IMG/VR virus record: IMGVR_UViG_3300050011_000335
Location: 1-51,291 of that record
Direction: 5' to 3' (one strand)
Source: a virus
DNA length: 51,291 bases
The position numbers and the translations under genes are program-made. Positions 6,551-13,410 of this stretch are shown here, one piece after another. Below the pieces are notes generated by a model, which searched no databases, was not told the origin of the DNA, and saw only the letters and a list, made by a program, of their open reading frames with translations. The number at the start of each line of letters is the position of its first letter. The stretch's first letter is position 1.

Positions 6551-6973
6551 ATGAAAACACTACTAATTTTGATGTTTCTAAGTGGGTGTGCTCAACCATC
6601 GATTTCAATAGACCCTAAAGTAGTTCCATATTTTGATCGGTTTGAGGCAAACATAGGTGCCAGCACTTTTGGTATAAACGCTGATATGGCGGACCTACCC
6701 GCTCCATTAGTTGGGGAATGTGTTTTCTTATTGGATGGAACCAAGGTGATACATTTCGATAGAACGTTTTGGAATCAAGCAACTGATAATCAGAGAGAAG
6801 AGTTGACCTTTCATGAGCTTGGCCACTGTGTCTTGGGATTAGGGCATATTTTTACTATCAGGCCTTACATTGGTCCTACCAGTATCATGATTCCATATGA
6901 ATTCGGTAATTGGCCCATCTATACAACGGACAGAGCTTATTATTACAAAGAATTAGCCTCACATAGGAGATGA
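6551..6973 (+). CDS. metzincin-like zinc metallopeptidase lipoprotein
   Basis: The 140-residue product starts MKTLLILMFLSGC, a minimal lipoprotein signal with Cys13 as the predicted lipidated residue. The motif HELGHCVLGLGH (about residues 88-99) supplies a HExxH zinc site with a third His, and SIM at about 111-113 resembles a metzincin Met-turn. The third His is one residue later than in the canonical HExxHxxGxxH pattern; I recall the same longer form in small bacterial matrixin-like lipoproteins. An outer- or inner-membrane-anchored protease in the periplasm is inferred. Possible roles are degrading a receptor, assisting lysis or blocking superinfection. Confidence 0.75.
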   Translation: MKTLLILMFLSGCAQPSISIDPKVVPYFDRFEANIGASTFGINADMADLPAPLVGECVFLLDGTKVIHFDRTFWNQATDNQREELTFHELGHCVLGLGHIFTIRPYIGPTSIMIPYEFGNWPIYTTDRAYYYKELASHRR

Positions 6974-6974
6974 T

Positions 6975-7346
6975 ATGAATTTTGGAGAAACCTTGGCACT
7001 AGTATTTGAGGCTCATATTGAGGATTTAGCCTCTGGATCTAAGGTTGAGAGAAATACTAGATACACTCACAATAAATTAGAATGCGCTCTTAGTGTCATT
7101 TCATGGAAATGGAAGAAAGAAGTATTTTATGAGCTATCTATCTTTCTAGGAGTTATAAGACGCCACATCTTAAAATGTCCCCATAATGAGATCTATGAGC
7201 CCTACAATGGACGCCGACAATGTAATCAATGTGGAGGTCATCAAAGACTTGAGGTCGTTGGTGATGGCTGGGATGAGCGCAAGGAATGGGGAGAATGGGA
7301 AGTATCAATACCAAACATACCTACCATATCACGCGATTCTACATAG
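6975..7346 (+). CDS. hypothetical protein with Cys/His knuckle, 123 aa
   Basis: TAGGAGATGAT precedes the ATG. The N-terminal two thirds look helical (LALVFEAHIEDLAS, LECALSVISWKWKKEVFYEL). A zinc-finger-like stretch follows: CPHNE (about 68) and CNQCGGHQRL (about 82-91). The C-terminus is Trp/Glu-rich (DERKEWGEWEV). I do not recognise the family; a zinc-stabilised adaptor is a reasonable guess. Confidence 0.6.
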   Translation: MNFGETLALVFEAHIEDLASGSKVERNTRYTHNKLECALSVISWKWKKEVFYELSIFLGVIRRHILKCPHNEIYEPYNGRRQCNQCGGHQRLEVVGDGWDERKEWGEWEVSIPNIPTISRDST

Positions 7347-7363
7347 AAGAAGGATTGCAAATT

Positions 7364-7477
7364 ATGGCAGATAAGTTTCCATTTCATTTTGAAGATATTG
7401 TCAAAAATAATGAAGACGCCCTTACAGGAGACGTATTTCTTCAATGCTGTACCCTAGGTGATGTTTTGTATTGGTAG
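7364..7477 (+). CDS. hypothetical small protein, 37 aa
   Basis: ATG 7364 follows GAAGGATTGCAAATT. The 37 residues read MADKFPFHFEDIVKNNEDAL and end in a Cys-pair segment, FLQCCTLGDVLYW. Overlapping longer frames start inside the preceding gene without a ribosome binding site, so I prefer this short version. Evidence is limited to the start signal and the packing of the operon. Confidence 0.4.
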   Translation: MADKFPFHFEDIVKNNEDALTGDVFLQCCTLGDVLYW

Positions 7478-7503
7478 TTTTAAAATAGCCAGGAGTGAAT
7501 TTT

Positions 7504-7707
7504 ATGAGGGAAATGACTATGAATAATAAAAGGGAACGTGTTAAAACATTTATTGTAACATATAAAACTGAAGTTAAGAGAAAAGGAACAATTCTTGCTA
7601 AAAATGAAGAAGAAGCTAGGCAAAAATTTGATAGGGGTGAATCTTCCGATGAAGGTGAGATTTATGGCGATAGTATTTACGATATTTCTATTAAGGAGAT
7701 AATGTGA
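7504..7707 (+). CDS. hypothetical protein, 67 aa
   Basis: CCAGGAGTGAATTTT gives ATG 7504 a proper Shine-Dalgarno sequence; an in-frame GTG at 7495 lies within that element and is unlikely. The product (RVKTFIVTYKTEVKRKGTI, then NEEEARQKFDRGE, then YDISIKEI) has a beta-alpha-beta outline with the phrase 'A-x-x-x-E-E-A-x-x-x-F', like small phage proteins of the 'ANR' or DpnD-like type. That assignment is tentative. It ends by overlapping the GTG start of the next gene. Confidence 0.65.
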   Translation: MREMTMNNKRERVKTFIVTYKTEVKRKGTILAKNEEEARQKFDRGESSDEGEIYGDSIYDISIKEIM

Positions 7708-7919
7708 AATCAGGAGTTTATAAAGTAAGTTTTGTGGTTGAATTGAACGACTGCCTAGATCAAGACGAGGCCGAATCTGCAGTGGCAAGTCTGGTAAGTG
7801 ATATCCTAGATGAGGATAAGTTCCCAGAAGTGAAATTTGAGTTGCTTGAAGAGTTTGATGTAGAATATAATACGGAAGAGAATGAAGTTCCAGAATTGAA
7901 TTTTGAAGGAATGGCTTAA
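7704..7919 (+). CDS. hypothetical acidic protein, 71 aa (GTG start)
   Basis: GTG 7704 overlaps the previous stop, with AAGGAGATAAT in front. The product opens with a strand (VYKVSFVVEL), has a helix (DEAESAVASLVSDIL) and finishes very acidic (EEFDVEYNTEENEVPELNFEG). It is similar in size and outline to 7504-7707 and may be a divergent copy. The function is unknown. Confidence 0.6.
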   Translation: MKSGVYKVSFVVELNDCLDQDEAESAVASLVSDILDEDKFPEVKFELLEEFDVEYNTEENEVPELNFEGMA

Positions 7920-7920
7920 T

Positions 7921-8139
7921 ATGAGTATTTACTATGTAGCCATCTATAAATGGGGTCCAGATAGGACGACCGTTACTGGCATTTGTTATGGAAATAAACT
8001 ATACATATCTTTAGATGAATTGTATACTTTCGAATGGGACTATGAAAAGCATGAACAGCCTGTAGTTGGCCACGCAGAAGTTACGGTATGTCTTCCAACA
8101 CAAGAAGAATTTGAACTAATGGAGGTTTCTAATGACTAA
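7921..8139 (+). CDS. hypothetical protein, 72 aa
   Basis: I start at ATG 7921 (MSIYYVAIYKWGPDRTTVTG), two bases after the upstream stop, with GAAGGAATGGCTTAAT as ribosome binding site. The product is mostly strands (YVAIYKWG, NKLYISLDEL, HAEVTVCLP), suggesting a compact beta fold. It ends inside the next gene's start region. No family recognised. Confidence 0.6.
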   Translation: MSIYYVAIYKWGPDRTTVTGICYGNKLYISLDELYTFEWDYEKHEQPVVGHAEVTVCLPTQEEFELMEVSND

Positions 8140-8446
8140 CGATCAACAAGAATCATTGAATAGGGTTAAGGCTAGCTGGGCTTATGCTAATAATGCTAGT
8201 AACGCTACGGCTGCTTATAGGACTGAGGATATGGGGTTCGTATTGGAGCTATTGGATGAAATGACCCGACTACTGGATAATGTGAGAGAAGATCTACTTA
8301 ATGTCAAGGCTCTCACAGATGAGGAAGCTCTTGATAGTAGCGATTTTGCGCGAACCATTTCTAGCTTACTAGGATCTACTATCACTCTGATGGACTCTGA
8401 TGATATGTCCTATAATACCTTGGTAGACTCTGGAGAAACCTCTTGA
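8132..8446 (+). CDS. hypothetical helical protein, 104 aa
   Basis: Start ATG 8132 has GGAGGTTTCT upstream. The sequence is helical and Ala/Leu-rich (SLNRVKASWAYANNASNATA, LELLDEMTRLLDNVREDLL), compatible with a small coiled-coil or helical bundle. Its stop overlaps the TTG start of a mini membrane protein. The function is unknown. Confidence 0.6.
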   Translation: MTNDQQESLNRVKASWAYANNASNATAAYRTEDMGFVLELLDEMTRLLDNVREDLLNVKALTDEEALDSSDFARTISSLLGSTITLMDSDDMSYNTLVDSGETS

Positions 8447-8541
8447 AAGACTATATTGGTTTGATTATGGTGTCGATAGTAATATGGATATTTTACCAAG
8501 CCGGGGTTGTTATTCTTGCCTTTCCTAACCTTTTTATGTGA
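8443..8541 (+). CDS. mini membrane protein, 32 aa (TTG start)
   Basis: TTG 8443 overlaps the preceding stop (TTGA) and has TGGAGAAACC at suitable distance. The peptide KDYIGLIMVSIVIWIFYQAG followed by VVILAFPNLFM is one hydrophobic helix with a charged start. It is too short for most gene finders. The overlap, start signal and hydrophobic design make it credible; its role is unknown. Confidence 0.45.
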   Translation: MKDYIGLIMVSIVIWIFYQAGVVILAFPNLFM

Positions 8542-8552
8542 AAGTGAATTTT

Positions 8553-8642
8553 ATGATAGTACACGAATGGGCATTATGGGCCGCTTTATTATTTTTTATC
8601 TTAGCTATTGTTGGCGCAATTTATGGAACAAAGGACGAATGA
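8553..8642 (+). CDS. mini membrane protein, 29 aa
   Basis: ATG 8553 encodes MIVHEWALWAALLFFILAIV followed by GAIYGTKDE, a single transmembrane helix with a charged C-terminus. An in-frame GTG at 8538, overlapping the previous stop, is the alternative start. The pair of mini membrane genes at 8443 and 8553 sits between soluble genes and could encode two partners. The evidence is compositional. Confidence 0.4.
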   Translation: MIVHEWALWAALLFFILAIVGAIYGTKDE

Positions 8643-8836
8643 TGACTAACAAAGAAATAATAAATGGTCTGAAGTATAGAATTAAGAATCTTACGGATTC
8701 TATTACATGCTTGAGGGATTGTGGATCTGTTAGTGGGATGCGAGAGGAAGCAGAAGCTAGGTTGGATGAAGTTGAGTCGGTCCTTACTTGGATCAAAGAA
8801 AATGTAAATAATTCTAAACAAAAGGAGATAAAATGA
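8642..8836 (+). CDS. hypothetical helical protein, 64 aa
   Basis: Two in-frame ATGs (8639 and 8642) follow ACAAAGGACGA; I use the second for spacing. The frame is open far upstream but without a start signal. The product is helical (IINGLKYRIKNLTDSITCL, EEAEARLDEVESVLTWIKEN), the outline of small phage coiled-coil proteins. The stop overlaps the next start (ATGA). Confidence 0.6.
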   Translation: MTNKEIINGLKYRIKNLTDSITCLRDCGSVSGMREEAEARLDEVESVLTWIKENVNNSKQKEIK

Positions 8837-9018
8837 ATATCAAAGAATGGAATGAAACTGTAGACGAAGAGACCGCAAAAATTATACCTCTAGTGAGAGA
8901 TGGGTTGGGAAACACTCCTGAAACTTGGGAAGAATATGAAACACTCATGCTCAATTTCCTTAATGTGGTGGGTGAGGCAACTGAAATTTATAAGAAAGAG
9001 AATGGAGTTCAAAAGTGA
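8833..9018 (+). CDS. hypothetical helical protein, 61 aa
   Basis: Start by ATGA overlap with AAAGGAGATAAA upstream. The product (IKEWNETVDEETAKIIPLVR, YETLMLNFLNVVGEATEIYK) is acidic and helical. The stop is overlapped by a GTG start (GTGA). The function is unknown. Confidence 0.6.
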   Translation: MNIKEWNETVDEETAKIIPLVRDGLGNTPETWEEYETLMLNFLNVVGEATEIYKKENGVQK

Positions 9019-9182
9019 AGTATTTAAAGATTGTTTTGAGTCCAATTAAGATTAAGGGTGATTTGGATGATCCAGAAACTCTACAGCATGACGTATACGA
9101 GCGAATTCAGGCAATGATAGAGGGAGAAACATTGACCTATGAAATTGACGAGGACGATGAGGAAGATGAAGGGGATTACTGA
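9015..9182 (+). CDS. hypothetical small acidic protein, 55 aa (GTG start)
   Basis: GTG 9015 overlaps the previous stop, with AATGGAGTTCAAAA as ribosome binding site. The translation is KYLKIVLSPIKIKGDLDDPE, then a helix (HDVYERIQAMIEGE), then a strand (TLTYEIDEDD) and an acidic tail. A strand-helix-strand layout followed by an acid tail recurs in small phage proteins. The next ATG follows the stop directly at 9183. Confidence 0.55.
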   Translation: MKYLKIVLSPIKIKGDLDDPETLQHDVYERIQAMIEGETLTYEIDEDDEEDEGDY

Positions 9183-9410
9183 ATGATTTCTTTAGCTAGT
9201 TTTTATAGAATGCTGGAAGCCCATGATTGGTTTCATATGATGTCCGATGACGCTAGCGTCAATAGGGAGGGAGAGCTGGAAAGATCTAAATTAGATGTTA
9301 TAGCAAAACAATCCGGAGAACATGCAACTTTATTGAAGCTTTTTCTGGACTATAAATGGGATCATAGCAAGAAAACACCAAAGCCCGTGGGACCAATACA
9401 TACTGATTAA
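9183..9410 (+). CDS. phage conserved hypothetical ('HDW-x-SDD' family), 75 aa
   Basis: The sequence SFYRMLEAHDWFHMMSDDAS is the family signature: a short helix, 'H-D-W', then 'S-D-D-x-x-V'. It continues with a helix containing LDVIAKQSGEHATLLKLF. Similar short proteins occur in many phages and bacteria with no assigned function. It is the last + strand gene of the left block and converges on the - strand gene ending at 9416. I see no terminator in the five-base gap. Confidence 0.7.
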   Translation: MISLASFYRMLEAHDWFHMMSDDASVNREGELERSKLDVIAKQSGEHATLLKLFLDYKWDHSKKTPKPVGPIHTD

Positions 9411-9415
9411 TCGTG

Positions 9416-9787
9416 CTAGTGATCGTATTCACCATCGATTACGCGATCTGATATTTTAAAGTCAAAATCTACATGGCATTCAAGCACCATTGTTCCATCC
9501 TCTTGCTTAGGTAGCCATATAAATTCTAAATCTGGACCATCACCGTAACAGCAGTAGCAACCAATTCGCTCAACGGCTTCTGGATAATATTTTTGACAGT
9601 ATTCTTTAGCTTGATTAAACATTTTTTCTATTATTTGAAAATGTAATGTTTCTCCATACCTATCGAGATAGAATGAATAAGAAGGATATCTAGTTAGATC
9701 GTAAGGATCTCCCAAAGAAAGAACAGATGCTTCCATTTGATCTACTAATATTTTAGTTATTACTCTTCTGTTTACTACTTTAAACAC
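9416..9787 (-). CDS. hypothetical protein, 123 aa (probable GTG start)
   Basis: The frame stays open to an ATG at 9820 inside the upstream gene, but TAAGGATTGAT directly before GTG 9787 makes that the better start. The product has a helical N-terminal half (VITKILVDQMEASVLSL), a Cys-rich middle (GCYCCYGDGPDLEFIWLP) and strands at the end (MVLECHVDFDFKISD). No family recognised. It is the last gene of the - strand block that follows the HNH gene. Confidence 0.65.
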   Translation of the reverse strand: MFKVVNRRVITKILVDQMEASVLSLGDPYDLTRYPSYSFYLDRYGETLHFQIIEKMFNQAKEYCQKYYPEAVERIGCYCCYGDGPDLEFIWLPKQEDGTMVLECHVDFDFKISDRVIDGEYDH

Positions 9788-9788
9788 A

Positions 9789-10277
9789 TCAATCCTTAAA
9801 TCCTGCCTTGTTAGCTTCACTCTTAGTTTCCATAGTCTCTAACTCACCAAAGCTCATGCCTCCACTTTTAGGAGTAGCCTTAATTGCCGCTGTTTGAATA
9901 GCCGCATGTATGGTATCTTGAGTGGGGGCTTTTTTCTGAGAAGTTCTTTTTATTTCCTTATTAATCACAGCGTCAACAAGATCTTCTGTTTCCTGAGCAC
10001 TCATCCTAGAGTAAGTAGGATCTTTCATCTTGTAAAGAGTCTCAAGTAATTCCTCAAGCTCCTCATCTACAATTGAGGGAGGGTACTTAGATTCTGATAA
10101 TGCCTGTAAGACATACATTGGATCTAAGTCATCGACCATATGCAAAGGCGTATGAAACATCTCAGAGTAGCTCCTACAGCGCATTCTCCAAACGCTCTCA
10201 GAGGTTGGTTCTAAGGCCACCCCTATAGCTTTTATCTGAGCAAGTTCGACTAACTCGTAGAAGTTAATTTTACACAA
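9789..10277 (-). CDS. hypothetical late protein, 162 aa
   Basis: Starts at TTG 10277, overlapping the upstream stop; no stronger start is visible. The N-terminal 80 residues are globular and acidic (YELVELAQIKAIGVALEP, EELEELLETLYKM). The C-terminal third is polar and low complexity (KKAPTQDTIHAAIQTA, then KSGGMSFGELETM). The position next to the chaperone-like gene at 10737-11189 suggests a tail- or baseplate-assembly role, which is inference. Confidence 0.6.
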   Translation of the reverse strand: MCKINFYELVELAQIKAIGVALEPTSESVWRMRCRSYSEMFHTPLHMVDDLDPMYVLQALSESKYPPSIVDEELEELLETLYKMKDPTYSRMSAQETEDLVDAVINKEIKRTSQKKAPTQDTIHAAIQTAAIKATPKSGGMSFGELETMETKSEANKAGFKD

Positions 10278-10737
10278 CCGATCCAGGTGGGAAAGTTACT
10301 GTACTTGTGATAGAGCCGGTGCCAACCGTTATACCTCCACCTTGTATGGTTCCACCTACATTGACGCTGCCACCAAGAAAATCGGTTGGATTCACATCGG
10401 CACAGGTTATAGTGTAAGGATTTCCAGGAGTCCCTGGAGCACCAATAAAGGGCAGAGTATTGGGATAGACGCCCGGTACCAGTGGTCCTGTTATGGTAGG
10501 AAATGGATAAGGAGGTTGTTGACTAAGTCGTTGAATTTCATTCTTTAGAAATGTAATCAATTCGTTTTGGGTTGAGATGACTTTGTTAAGAGCATCCATG
10601 TGTAATTGTTGATGATCCATAGTTTTTTCCTTTGTATTGTTAAGAGAGCGGCAACCAGGGCATAATTGATCGGCACTTCCAGAGAACCAATTGAAGACCG
10701 TCTGACAATGAGGGCAGGCTAATAGGTAGAGTCCCAT
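10270..10737 (-). CDS. zinc-ribbon plus Pro/Gly-rich C-terminal protein, 155 aa
   Basis: ATG 10737 shares its A with the previous stop (TAATG) and has GTGGAGGAATA upstream. Residues 8-11 (CPHC) and 27-30 (CPGC) form a zinc ribbon. A helix follows (DALNKVISTQNELITFLKN), and then a Pro/Gly/Thr-rich beta-repeat tail (GGSVNVGGTIQGGGITVG) like fibre-type triple-strand repeats. An internal ATG at 10620 also has a start signal (AAAGGAAAAAACT), so a shorter form without the ribbon could be made. I infer a minor virion or fibre-attachment protein. Confidence 0.6.
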   Translation of the reverse strand: MGLYLLACPHCQTVFNWFSGSADQLCPGCRSLNNTKEKTMDHQQLHMDALNKVISTQNELITFLKNEIQRLSQQPPYPFPTITGPLVPGVYPNTLPFIGAPGTPGNPYTITCADVNPTDFLGGSVNVGGTIQGGGITVGTGSITSTVTFPPGSVV

Positions 10738-11189
10738 TATTCCTCCACATCTTCAGCATGAAGGATTTCTTCCCCTACTTTGATACCTCTATCTAGGGCG
10801 CTTTCTCTTTCTTTGGCAATTTTTTCCTTAAACAGGTTTTCGGAACGAATAGCTGCATCTAGAACCATGGCAATAATGTTAAGGTCTCCAATATTTCCTG
10901 ACATACCACTTTCTTGCAAAGTAGAGGTCCAAAAAGGGGGCCCCTTTATAAGTCTATTTTTAACTTGACAGAGAGCAAATGAAATATTACCCTCACTCTC
11001 CGATGCTTGAGCACCAAGGGAGCCGAGAAGCTCCCGGTACTCACGACCAGCCTGGAGTTGCCTTAAAGGATCCAAAAAACATCTAAAAATAAATGTGCCG
11101 GTATATGTCCCACCTAGTTCGCCATCTGTCCTGGGCATAATCCAAGTGGCTTCGGACCCATTAATAATGATATCGGTATCATTTTCCAT
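10737..11189 (-). CDS. possible tail assembly chaperone-like protein, 150 aa
   Basis: The product has the phrase PRTDGELGGTYTGTFIFRC near its N-terminus, then YRELLG, then FALCQVKNRLIKGPPFW, and ends in a charged helix (ENLFKEKIAKERESALDRG). I associate the pattern 'G-x-F-x-x-x-x-x-x-x-P', 'RELLG' and 'AxxLxxxKxRxxxxPPFW' with proteins of tail gene clusters that behave like tail assembly chaperones. There is no frameshift signal, unlike siphophage chaperones. The assignment is moderate at best. The start region overlaps the end of the HNH gene by 11 bases. Confidence 0.5.
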   Translation of the reverse strand: MENDTDIIINGSEATWIMPRTDGELGGTYTGTFIFRCFLDPLRQLQAGREYRELLGSLGAQASESEGNISFALCQVKNRLIKGPPFWTSTLQESGMSGNIGDLNIIAMVLDAAIRSENLFKEKIAKERESALDRGIKVGEEILHAEDVEE

Positions 11190-12051
11190 TTACAGTCTCC
11201 GTCAGTTGTTTTAAATAAATTTTATTGTATTCTATAGAATTAAACTTATTCTTTTTAGAAGAATTCATTGAAGCCGTAACAATTTGAAGATTTTCGGGAA
11301 CATGAAGACCTGAAACATTTTTACCCTGTAGAGGGACAATATGGTCAACAACAAGAGGGTTTTCACTCAGCCATTGAAGCTCGTTAGCTATACAATAAAA
11401 GTTTTCAATCTCTTTAAATTGTTCTTCTGTAAGCCACTTGGGAGTTCTTTGGAGTTTAGCTGCCCGCCTCTTATTACAAGAAGCAATAATTTTTCCCATA
11501 TTCTCTTTAGCCCAAATAGCTTTCTTTATAGAAAGTTGTACTTTGTTTGTTTTATAATAAAACAGCATATATTTTATTTTTTGTTCTTTTTCTTCATCAC
11601 TTAGGTTAGCCCTATATGAAGCTCTCTGGTCGGAAATTTCTTCTTTATTTTCTTTTCTATAACTTAACTGATATGAAACAATTTCTTCTTTTTCCTCTGC
11701 GCTCAAAGAATTTCTATGGGAAGATCTTTGAATAGATATTTTTTCCCTATTTTCTTCAAAATATGCAGCAATTTCTTCTTTATGGCTCTGACGATAATCA
11801 GCATGGACGGCTGAAATATGTTCTTTGTTTTCTGAATAATACGCAGCTTTACGAATAGATATTTTTTCTTTATTTTCTTCTGAATATTTAGCTTGTTTAA
11901 CTAAAATTTCTTCTCTATTACTTTTATAGCGATTTGCATTCCGAAGGTTATCACAAACCTTACAACAAGACTTAAGCCCATCCTTAGATCGACTTCTCTT
12001 ACTAAACTGACCTAATTCTTTGTTTTCCTTACATTTACTACATTTCTTCAT
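11179..12051 (-). CDS. HNH homing endonuclease with zinc ribbon and ENKE-repeat linker
   Basis: The N-terminus has a four-Cys ribbon (Cys4, Cys7, Cys30, Cys33). Residues about 50-200 are imperfect repeats of the form 'Y-x-x-x-x-K-E-E/K-I-S' (SENKEKISIRKAAY, SENKEHISAVHADY), a helical DNA-contacting spacer. The C-terminal HNH nuclease reads VDHIVPLQGK (Asp236, His237), then HVPENLQIVTASMNSSKKNK with the conserved Asn and Lys. It shares all three parts with the 224-residue gene at 22802-23476. It is probably a free-standing mobile gene. Its end overlaps the chaperone-like gene. No canonical Shine-Dalgarno sequence is visible; instead AATCTTATAGT abuts the ATG. Confidence 0.85.
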   Translation of the reverse strand: MKKCSKCKENKELGQFSKRSRSKDGLKSCCKVCDNLRNANRYKSNREEILVKQAKYSEENKEKISIRKAAYYSENKEHISAVHADYRQSHKEEIAAYFEENREKISIQRSSHRNSLSAEEKEEIVSYQLSYRKENKEEISDQRASYRANLSDEEKEQKIKYMLFYYKTNKVQLSIKKAIWAKENMGKIIASCNKRRAAKLQRTPKWLTEEQFKEIENFYCIANELQWLSENPLVVDHIVPLQGKNVSGLHVPENLQIVTASMNSSKKNKFNSIEYNKIYLKQLTETVNGK

Positions 12052-12100
12052 ACTATAAGATTCCTATGCTGACCCAACACTACTATATCACAGAGCCAAT

Positions 12101-12189
12101 GGTTAGAAGCCTTCGGCAACCAAAGATGCAATCCGAGGCGAAACCCTAGCCAAGCAATTCCAAACACTGTAGGCTTCTAATTACTAACC
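12101..12189 (-). other. hairpin-forming leader element in the divergent control region
   Basis: TTAGAAGCC (12103-12111) pairs perfectly with GGCTTCTAA (12172-12180), with GG/CC able to extend the helix across a bulge. The enclosed 60 bases contain smaller self-complementary pieces such as GCCTTCGGC and GGC/GCC arms. On the - strand it would lie in the leader between the promoter candidate at 12304-12331 and the HNH start at 12051. It has no U-tract and does not match a tRNA, a known riboswitch or an intron core that I recognise. Confidence 0.45.
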
Positions 12190-12278
12190 AAGGGTCAACT
12201 GCTAATTCTTCCTGATTAAGAAAGAAACTAATCGATTTACTATATCATATCACAAGCTGCAAAGATGAAAACATGATT

Positions 12279-12300
12279 ATTAAGACAATATTAAGACAAT
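12279..12300. repeat. tandem 11-bp direct repeat, candidate operator
   Basis: ATTAAGACAAT occurs twice in perfect tandem (12279-12289 and 12290-12300). The eleven-base period places both copies on the same DNA face. It lies just downstream of the - strand -10 candidate at 12304-12309, a typical repressor or activator position. Confidence 0.5.
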
Positions 12301-12303
12301 ATA

Positions 12304-12331
12304 ACTATAAAATATCATTAGCAAATTTCAA
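12304..12331 (-). promoter_or_regulatory. candidate sigma70-like promoter for the 12051-9416 block
   Basis: Read on the - strand: TTGAAA (12331-12326), 16 bases, TATAGT (12309-12304). It faces the HNH gene and the three late-type genes behind it, leaving a leader of about 245 bases. Confidence 0.5.
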
Positions 12332-12379
12332 CCAAATATTTATTTTGCATAAAAACAAGTGGCGCTAGAAAGCTATTAG

Positions 12380-12408
12380 TTGACATTTGGGTTCCTCTGC
12401 TCTACTCT
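12380..12408 (+). promoter_or_regulatory. candidate sigma70-like promoter for the 12429-15349 block
   Basis: A perfect TTGACA (12380-12385), 17 bases, then TACTCT (12403-12408). Transcription would start near 12415, just ahead of the Shine-Dalgarno sequence TAGGAGACAAAACTT of the gene at 12429. Together with the - strand candidate this makes 12052-12428 a divergent promoter region. Confidence 0.6.
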
Positions 12409-12428
12409 TTGACTAGGAGACAAAACTT

Positions 12429-12623
12429 ATGTTTGGTCCTACTCGCACTTATACCCACAAGAGAATGCTAGACGCGGCTATTTATGTCCTTAAGGGCTAT
12501 CGTTTGGCCGATGGTAGATATAAGCTCAAGGTTAGGTGGGTCTTGAAGGATGGTAGGGATATGGGTTTTCTAGACAAGATCACTGTTTCTAGGGAAGAGA
12601 TTGGTAATTGGTACGAAATTTAA
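12429..12623 (+). CDS. hypothetical protein, 64 aa
   Basis: First gene behind the TTGACA promoter, with TAGGAGACAAAACTT as ribosome binding site. The product is basic and strand-rich (RYKLKVRWVLKDGRDMGFL, DKITVSREEIGNWYEI), resembling a small beta-barrel. No family recognised. Confidence 0.65.
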   Translation: MFGPTRTYTHKRMLDAAIYVLKGYRLADGRYKLKVRWVLKDGRDMGFLDKITVSREEIGNWYEI

Positions 12624-12632
12624 GGGAGAGAT

Positions 12633-12923
12633 ATGAACGAGAAACACGAAAAGTTTTTGGAGTTGGCCAAGTATAAAGAGATGCTTAAGGAGAGCGAGAG
12701 AAAGGTTCGTGAGGAACTAGAAGCCCTTATGCTAGAATTGGGTTACGGAACCTACATTCAAGATGGTCAAACAGATGTTGTCTATAAGATAGTTAAACCA
12801 GCTGGCAGATTTGTTCATTTTTCAGATGTGGGTTATGTCAGGACTGCTTTTGCAGATGAACGCGCGGGGACTTTGAGTAGGAAAGAGGCCGAAGCTAATG
12901 GTTTTACGGTGAAAAAATCATGA
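12633..12923 (+). CDS. phage conserved hypothetical with N-terminal coiled coil, 96 aa
   Basis: A helical, highly charged N-terminus (KEMLKESERKVREELEALML) leads into a compact domain that ends in FSDVGYVRTAF, then RAGTLSRKEAEANGFTVKK. The phrase 'Y-V-R-T ... G-T-L-S-x-K-E-A-E-x-x-G' marks a phage unknown family. The Shine-Dalgarno sequence is AAGGGAGAGAT. The stop overlaps the next start (ATGA). Confidence 0.7.
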   Translation: MNEKHEKFLELAKYKEMLKESERKVREELEALMLELGYGTYIQDGQTDVVYKIVKPAGRFVHFSDVGYVRTAFADERAGTLSRKEAEANGFTVKKS

Positions 12924-13270
12924 GCAAATTTAAGGTAGGAGATAGAGTGGCGGCTTACGGTGGCGTTGCAGGAACGGACGAGAGCTATAATGGAGAATAT
13001 GGAACCATAATCGCCATTGATACTGATGACGTTAATGACATAACGGTAAAAATGGATTCAGCTTCTTGGAAGTGGAGTTTTTATGCACAACAGCTAAGGA
13101 AACTTATTCCCAAGGAATCTCCAAATCCTAAAGAAGTTTGGATAAACCTTTATTCGAGTAGGGTACCGTCTGATGCTTATTCTACAAAAGAGGCAGCATT
13201 AAAAAACGTAACACAATTTTATTTACTTGAATCTGCTGTTAGGTTTGTAAGAGCAAAGGATCAAAAATGA
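12920..13270 (+). CDS. SH3/KOW-like small protein, 116 aa
   Basis: The opening MSKFKVGDRVAAYGGVAG and the following 'G-E-Y-G-T-I-I-A-I-D ... I-T-V-K-M-D' strands are typical of an SH3-like barrel found in phage proteins (pattern 'F-x-V-G-D-R-V-x-x-Y'). The C-terminal half (EVWINLYSSRVPSDAYSTKE) resembles short phage proteins that begin 'W-V-N-x-Y'. It could be a fusion of two small families. The function is unknown. It overlaps both neighbours by ATGA. Confidence 0.7.
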   Translation: MSKFKVGDRVAAYGGVAGTDESYNGEYGTIIAIDTDDVNDITVKMDSASWKWSFYAQQLRKLIPKESPNPKEVWINLYSSRVPSDAYSTKEAALKNVTQFYLLESAVRFVRAKDQK

Positions 13271-13410
13271 TTACCGAAAACAATAAATTAAAAGTTCTTC
13301 TCTATGTTCTTCTACGAGACCACATAACTCTCGGTGTAATGGAACGTATTCTGGCAGAACACGTAAGTAAGGTTTACTATACTGACGATGTTCAGTTGAG
13401 GCTTGTGTAA
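13267..13410 (+). CDS. phage conserved hypothetical, 47 aa
   Basis: ATGA overlap at the start and TAATG overlap at the end. The sequence LKVLLYVLLRDHITLGVMER, followed by a short helix and strand, matches small phage proteins with 'LLRD-x-(L/I)-x-x-G-x-(V/M)-E'. The function is unknown. Confidence 0.65.
   Translation: MITENNKLKVLLYVLLRDHITLGVMERILAEHVSKVYYTDDVQLRLV

Noticed and set aside
12101-12189. tRNA, group I intron or terminator reading of the hairpin element
   Set aside because: There is no acceptor or T-arm consensus, no recognisable intron core, and no U-tract after the stem on either strand.
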